A DNA stretch of 64,000 bases from Amycolatopsis sp. 195334CR (GTDB taxonomy: Bacteria > Actinomycetota > Actinomycetes > Mycobacteriales > Pseudonocardiaceae). Below are positions 60,886 to 64,000 of the stretch, in pieces. Made by a program: the position numbers and the translations under genes. The stretch's first letter is position 1. The number at the start of each line of letters is the position of its first letter. The notes under the pieces were generated by a model. It had not been told where the DNA came from. It saw only the letters and a list, made by a program, of their open reading frames with translations, and did not search any database. The stretch spans positions 2,728,001-2,792,000 of the forward strand of contig NZ_JAFJMJ010000002.1 in the NCBI RefSeq assembly GCF_017309385.1, read 5' to 3'.

Positions 60886-60898
60886 TCTAGCCGTCTAC
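60886..60898. promoter_or_regulatory. GntR operator before the regulator gene
   Basis: TCTAGCCGTCTAC lies 16 bases before the GntR ATG. It shares the pattern TCTAG-N-CG-N-CTA with the site before the tiny-ORF/ThiF operon at 61759. It fits the TCTAGACGTCTAGA-like sites of HutC-type GntR regulators such as KorSA, and suggests autoregulation. Confidence 0.65.
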
Positions 60899-60913
60899 AG
60901 GAGCGAGGCAGAC

Positions 60914-61702
60914 ATGCTGCAGCTTGGCCAGGTGGATCGAGGAGCGGACACCCCGCCCTTCCGCCAGATCGCCGCGATGCTCATCGACGCCATCGATGAT
61001 GGCCGATTGGAGCCAGGACAGAAGCTGCCCTCCGAGGCCGCGCTGATGGAGCACTTCGGCGTGGCCCGCATGACGGTCCGGCAGGCCACGCAGGAGTTGC
61101 GCCGCCAGGGGCTGGTCGTGGCCGAACACGGGCGCGGGGTGTTCGTGCGCGCGCCCTCGCCCACCCTGCCGGTGCGGCGGGTGGCCTCCGATCGGTTCGC
61201 CCGCAAGCACCGCGACGCCGGCAAGGCGGCTTTCCTCGCCGACGCGGAGAAACTCGGCTACCAGCCGAGCGTCGACCGGATCCAGGTCCGGCGCGAAACC
61301 GCGCCGCCGCCGGTGGCCGAGCGCCTGCGCGTGGCCCCCGACGACGAGGTGGTGGTGCGCGATCGCCGCTACCTGGCCAACGGCCGTCCCATCGAGATGG
61401 CCACCTCGTACGTGCCCACGGAACTGGCCGAGGGCACGCAGATCCTCGACATCAATCCCGGCCCCGGCGGCATCTACGCCCGGTTGGAGGAACGCGGGCA
61501 CAAACTGGCCTCGTTCACCGAGGAGGTGACCGCGCGCATGCCGAACTCGCGCGAGGTGCGTGAGCTGGGCCTTCCCGAGGGTTCACCGGTGCTGACGGTG
61601 ATCCGCACGGCCTTCGACACGGATGGGGCAGTGGTGGAGGTCTGCGACATCGTCAAGGCGGCTTCGTCCTACGTCCTCGAATACGACTTTCCCGCCAAGT
61701 AA
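60914..61702 (+). CDS. GntR/HutC-family regulator with UTRA domain
   Basis: The 262-residue protein has an N-terminal GntR winged helix (PPFRQIAAMLIDAIDDGRLEPGQKLPSEAALMEHFGVARMTVRQATQELRRQGLVVAEHGRGVFV). The C-terminal UTRA ligand domain (about 95-258) has VVVRDRRYLANGRPIEMATSYVP and the ending YVLEYDFPAK. The HTH and length match HutC-type regulators. ATG 60914 follows GAGCGAGG. It is flanked by its own operator and by a matching site before the downstream tiny-ORF/ThiF operon, so it probably represses that operon until a small molecule binds the UTRA domain. Confidence 0.93.
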   Translation: MLQLGQVDRGADTPPFRQIAAMLIDAIDDGRLEPGQKLPSEAALMEHFGVARMTVRQATQELRRQGLVVAEHGRGVFVRAPSPTLPVRRVASDRFARKHRDAGKAAFLADAEKLGYQPSVDRIQVRRETAPPPVAERLRVAPDDEVVVRDRRYLANGRPIEMATSYVPTELAEGTQILDINPGPGGIYARLEERGHKLASFTEEVTARMPNSREVRELGLPEGSPVLTVIRTAFDTDGAVVEVCDIVKAASSYVLEYDFPAK

Positions 61703-61758
61703 CCGTTCTTACTCCGAACGAGTGCACCCGCATGACTCGTCCAGGCGCTAGGAACTCC

Positions 61759-61777
61759 TCTAGACGACTAGTACAGT
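61759..61777 (+). promoter_or_regulatory. Operator and -10 box of the tiny-ORF/ThiF operon
   Basis: TCTAGACGACTAG (61759-61771) is the second GntR-like site. It is followed at once by TACAGT (61772-61777), a plausible -10 box whose predicted start is the A of the ATG at 61784. The operator would occlude the promoter. No clear -35 is seen. Confidence 0.6.
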
Positions 61778-61783
61778 TCGGTC

Positions 61784-61846
61784 ATGAGGTCCCCCGGCAT
61801 GCGCACCCTTCGCCACGAAGAAGGGGAGGGAGGAGTGCCGCCATGA
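61784..61846 (+). CDS. Tiny reading frame 1 of the ThiF operon, 20 residues
   Basis: ATG 61784 to TGA 61846 encodes MRSPGMRTLRHEEGEGGVPP, placed exactly at the predicted transcription start (leaderless). Its stop overlaps the ATG of the next tiny frame (ATGA), so translation of the two would be coupled. It contains the ribosome site of the second frame. It could be a leader peptide that sets translation of the second frame, or a peptide substrate in its own right. It could also be fortuitous. Confidence 0.4.
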   Translation: MRSPGMRTLRHEEGEGGVPP

Positions 61847-61911
61847 TCGAGATTTCGATGGTGGAGCGCGAGGACGCGAAACGCCACGTGTACAGCGAGT
61901 CGAACAACTGA
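61843..61911 (+). CDS. Tiny reading frame 2, 22 residues, candidate precursor peptide ending Asn-Asn
   Basis: ATG 61843 to TGA 61911 encodes a charged peptide beginning MIEISMVEREDA and ending HVYSESNN. A very good ribosome site GGGGAGGGAGGAG lies 7-19 bases upstream. It lies 31 bases before the ThiF gene. In microcin C biosynthesis the E1-like MccB adenylates the C-terminal Asn of a seven-residue peptide; this frame also ends in Asn and lies before an MccB-like gene, though it is longer. No other small frame before the enzyme is better. Its role as precursor is inferred. Confidence 0.6.
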   Translation: MIEISMVEREDAKRHVYSESNN

Positions 61912-61942
61912 GTCGAACCACGAGGGATGAACGAGGCACAGG

Positions 61943-63040
61943 ATGCGTCTGCGGATCAAGCTGGAACACCGCCCGGTCCGGTTCTCCGACGGCGTCATCC
62001 AGATCGGCGGCGAGGTGTTCGGCATCGCCGGACGGCTGCCCGACCCGGATGGCGCGGTCTGGGCGCTCCTGGGCGTCCTCGACGGCTCGCGAACGGTGGA
62101 TCAGGTGGTCACCGACCTGATCCACCGCTTCCCCGATCGCTCGGTGCGGATGGTGCTCGACGGCATCGAGACGCTGGCCAAGGCCGGTTACCTCGAAGAC
62201 GTCGACGAGCCCGAATGCGCCGCGCTGAGCACGTGGCAGCGGGAGCGCTACGGGCGCGGCCGGGCGCTGAACCAGTGGGTGGACCGGGAATGGCGGGATT
62301 CGAGCTGGGAGTTCCAGGTCAAGCTCTCCCGCGCCAGGGTGGTCCTGATCGGGCTGGGCGGGGTGGGCAGCACCGCGGCGCTGGCACTGGCCATGTCCGG
62401 TGTGGGCAAGTTGCACTGCGTCGAGCCGGACGTGATCACGTTGTCCAACCTCAACCGCCAGATCCTCTACTCCGAGCAGGACCTGGGGCGCCGGAAGGTC
62501 GAGGTGGCGGTGGAACGGCTGCGGGCGGCGAACTCCACCATCACCGTCACCGGCGAACCCACCCGGGTCGACAGCCTGGAGGCCATCCGGGCGCTGGCCG
62601 CGGACTGCGACGTGCTGGTGGTCGGCGCCGACCGGCCGAGGGCGATCAGGTCGTGGGCCAACCGGGCCTGCCTCGCCACGGGTACTCCGTGGGTGTTCGG
62701 CGGTTACCACGGCCCCCAAGCCAGCCTGGGGCTGTACCGGCCCGGCACCGGGCCGTGCTTCGAGTGCGCGAACGCCGCCGACCGCGAGCGTGACGCGCTG
62801 CGGCCGGCGACCGGGATGTGGTTGCCCGCCGAGGAAACTCCCCAGGTGCACGCGGCGAACGCGGCCACCGCGGGCATGGTGGGCAACCTGGTGGCGCACG
62901 TGGTGATGAGCGTGCTGACCGGCGCTCCCCCGCTGCCGGTCAACTGCCAGTACGGCTACAGCCTGGCGACCATGGACCACAGCTTCATCACAAGCGTCGA
63001 GCGCCCGCACCCGCAGTGCTCGCTCTGCAACGCGGCCTGA
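61943..63040 (+). CDS. RRE-ThiF adenylating enzyme, MccB-like
   Basis: The 365-residue protein has an N-terminal winged-helix, RiPP-recognition-like part (about 20-90: GGEVFGIAGRLPDPDGAVWALLGVLDGSRTVDQVVTDL). An E1/ThiF Rossmann domain follows, with GLGGVG (137-142), EPDVITLSNLNRQ (Arg172), Asp230 in VVGAD and four zinc cysteines at 272, 275, 359 and 362. It lacks a ubiquitin-fold substrate gene nearby. The layout equals MccB of microcin C, which activates a peptide C-terminus with ATP. ATG 61943 follows GAGGCACAGG. It is likely to modify the preceding tiny peptide. Confidence 0.9.
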   Translation: MRLRIKLEHRPVRFSDGVIQIGGEVFGIAGRLPDPDGAVWALLGVLDGSRTVDQVVTDLIHRFPDRSVRMVLDGIETLAKAGYLEDVDEPECAALSTWQRERYGRGRALNQWVDREWRDSSWEFQVKLSRARVVLIGLGGVGSTAALALAMSGVGKLHCVEPDVITLSNLNRQILYSEQDLGRRKVEVAVERLRAANSTITVTGEPTRVDSLEAIRALAADCDVLVVGADRPRAIRSWANRACLATGTPWVFGGYHGPQASLGLYRPGTGPCFECANAADRERDALRPATGMWLPAEETPQVHAANAATAGMVGNLVAHVVMSVLTGAPPLPVNCQYGYSLATMDHSFITSVERPHPQCSLCNAA

Positions 63041-63043
63041 GCG

Positions 63044-63901
63044 TCATTCGCCCAACTGGCGCGAGACGCGCTGGATGAGTTGCGTCGCCTCGCGTCCAGC
63101 GAGCGCCGCGGTGTGCAGGTGGCCGAAGAGCCTCGCGTAGCTCGTCACCTCCTCGGGATCCGCGAGCGCCTGCGACCCGGTGATCATCTCGATGGTGACG
63201 GTCTCGTCGTCGTAGATGCTGAACCCGTGCAGCGGGCAGACCGGTGTCGCGGTGGTGAACGGCACGATCCGGAGGTCGACGCTGCCGAGCTCGGCGACGG
63301 CCTGCAGCCGGTCCAACTGCCCGCGTTGGGTGTCGAGGCCGCCGATCCGCGTCCACAGCGCCGCCTCCCCCAGCACGAACGCCAGGCTCCGGCCGCCCTC
63401 GTAGAGCACGGTCTGCCGCTCGATCCGCAGTGCCACCAGCCGATCGAGATCGGCGTCGGTCATCGCCCCGCCCAGGATGGCGGGTCCGGACGGCAGTGAA
63501 AGCAACTCCCGCGCGTAGGCCGGGGTCTGCATCAGGCCCGGGATCATCGCCGGGAGAAAGGTGCGGACCCGGGCCGCCCGCTGCTCACGGCTCCCGGCGA
63601 GTCGTTGCAGGGACCCCGCGCCGCCGGACTCCCTGACCACCTTCCGGAAGTTCACCTGCTCGATCCGGGCGTCGGCCAGCAGCGCCGCGACCGTGTCCCG
63701 CTGATCCAGCGCGCCCGCCGCCGTCAGCCAGTCCGTGACGTCCTGGTCGGTCGGCAACTGCGCACCGGTCTCGATCTTGGACACCCGCGATTGCGGCCAG
63801 CCCAGGTGCGCGGCGAACTGGTTGCCGGACCTCCCGGTCACCGCGCGGAGCTCACGCAGCTTCGCGGCGAGCCGGGCCCGGTCGCTTCGCGAGGCACTCA
63901 C
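63044..63901 (-). CDS. XRE regulator with DUF5753 domain
   Basis: The 285-residue protein has an N-terminal HTH (LAAKLRELRAVTGRSGNQFAAHLGWPQSRVSKIETGAQLPTDQDVTDWLTAAG). The DUF5753 ligand-type domain follows (ESGGAGSLQRLAGSREQRAARVRTFLPAMIPGLMQTPAYARELL, then LDRLVALRIERQTVLYEGG and IVPFTTATPVCPLHGFSIYDDETVTIEMITG). Such Scr1-like proteins usually pair with small DUF397 proteins and act in development or antibiotic control; no DUF397 gene is seen here. GTG 63901 follows GGAGGG; ATG 63925 is possible. It is convergent with the ThiF gene, 3 bp between stops. Confidence 0.92.
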   Translation of the reverse strand: MSASRSDRARLAAKLRELRAVTGRSGNQFAAHLGWPQSRVSKIETGAQLPTDQDVTDWLTAAGALDQRDTVAALLADARIEQVNFRKVVRESGGAGSLQRLAGSREQRAARVRTFLPAMIPGLMQTPAYARELLSLPSGPAILGGAMTDADLDRLVALRIERQTVLYEGGRSLAFVLGEAALWTRIGGLDTQRGQLDRLQAVAELGSVDLRIVPFTTATPVCPLHGFSIYDDETVTIEMITGSQALADPEEVTSYARLFGHLHTAALAGREATQLIQRVSRQLGE

Positions 63902-64000
63902 GGCAACCCTCCGCACCCTGCGCATTGCGCATAACTCGATGGTAGTACGCGAATAGAACCTGAATGGTCGATGGAACTGGCGAATAGTTTGAGAATATCC
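63902..64000. other. Promoter region of the XRE/DUF5753 gene, A/T-rich
   Basis: The last 99 bases are markedly A/T-richer than the rest of the window. They contain the octamer GCGAATAG twice (around 63949 and 63978), about one promoter width before the XRE start. This may be its operator. I see no reading frame here. Confidence 0.4.

Noticed and set aside
61912..61942. ATG 61927 as start of the ThiF gene or another small frame
   Set aside because: It is in another frame, runs antisense-like Arg/Gly sequence over the ThiF gene, and its upstream GAGGG better serves no conserved protein.

Overview
The window is very GC-rich, gene-dense chromosomal DNA from a filamentous actinomycete. Codon choice, the large share of one-component regulators, DasR-like chitinase operators, Fur-controlled katG and several apparently leaderless promoters fit the Pseudonocardiaceae (Amycolatopsis or a relative). 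The genus is an inference. No tRNA, rRNA, CRISPR array, transposase or integrase was seen.

Region 1 (1-8.5 kb) looks like a redox/heme module. A secreted HbpS-type protein and an ankyrin lipoprotein are divergent from a NarL-type two-component pair (the SenS/SenR arrangement). The catalase-peroxidase katG with its Fur-type repressor lies close by, separated by a molybdopterin oxidoreductase that has lost the cysteines of its Fe-S motif and by its small partner.

Region 2 (8.5-19 kb) holds housekeeping and accessory genes: a TetR/VOC pair, an LLM flavin enzyme, lipoproteins, a ferric-reductase-like flavocytochrome, a GH19 chitinase behind two DasR-like sites, an AraC/MFS pair, a secreted repeat protein, and an MFS exporter behind an ArsR-like operator.

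Region 3 (19-33 kb) has conflict and signalling proteins: an nSTAND-WD40 NTPase whose 3' end is partly duplicated against a phosphotransferase gene, an RHS toxin-like giant with an unrecognised C-terminal tail and no adjacent immunity gene, and an XRE-NB-ARC-TPR regulator.

Region 4 (33-52 kb) is a mosaic of metabolic enzymes with neighbouring regulators (LysR/PLP lyase, GlxA-type/isochorismatase, MarR/hydrolase, TetR/SDR), a roadblock-domain operon, two tandem secreted HAF-repeat paralogues and an ESX-like pair with a DUF4474 C-terminus.

Region 5 (52-61 kb) is a carnitine-type catabolic operon in the order cdhC-cdhA-cdhB. It is followed by a complete oligopeptide-type ABC importer and headed by an unusual XRE-TetR fusion regulator.

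Region 6 (60.7-64 kb) is the best candidate for a new system. A GntR regulator gene is followed by two tiny ATGA-coupled reading frames (20 and 22 codons, the second ending in Asn-Asn) and then a RiPP-recognition/ThiF-type adenylating enzyme of MccB-like layout. GntR-like operator sites precede both the regulator and the tiny frames. This resembles a microcin-C-like or other E1-dependent peptide pathway.
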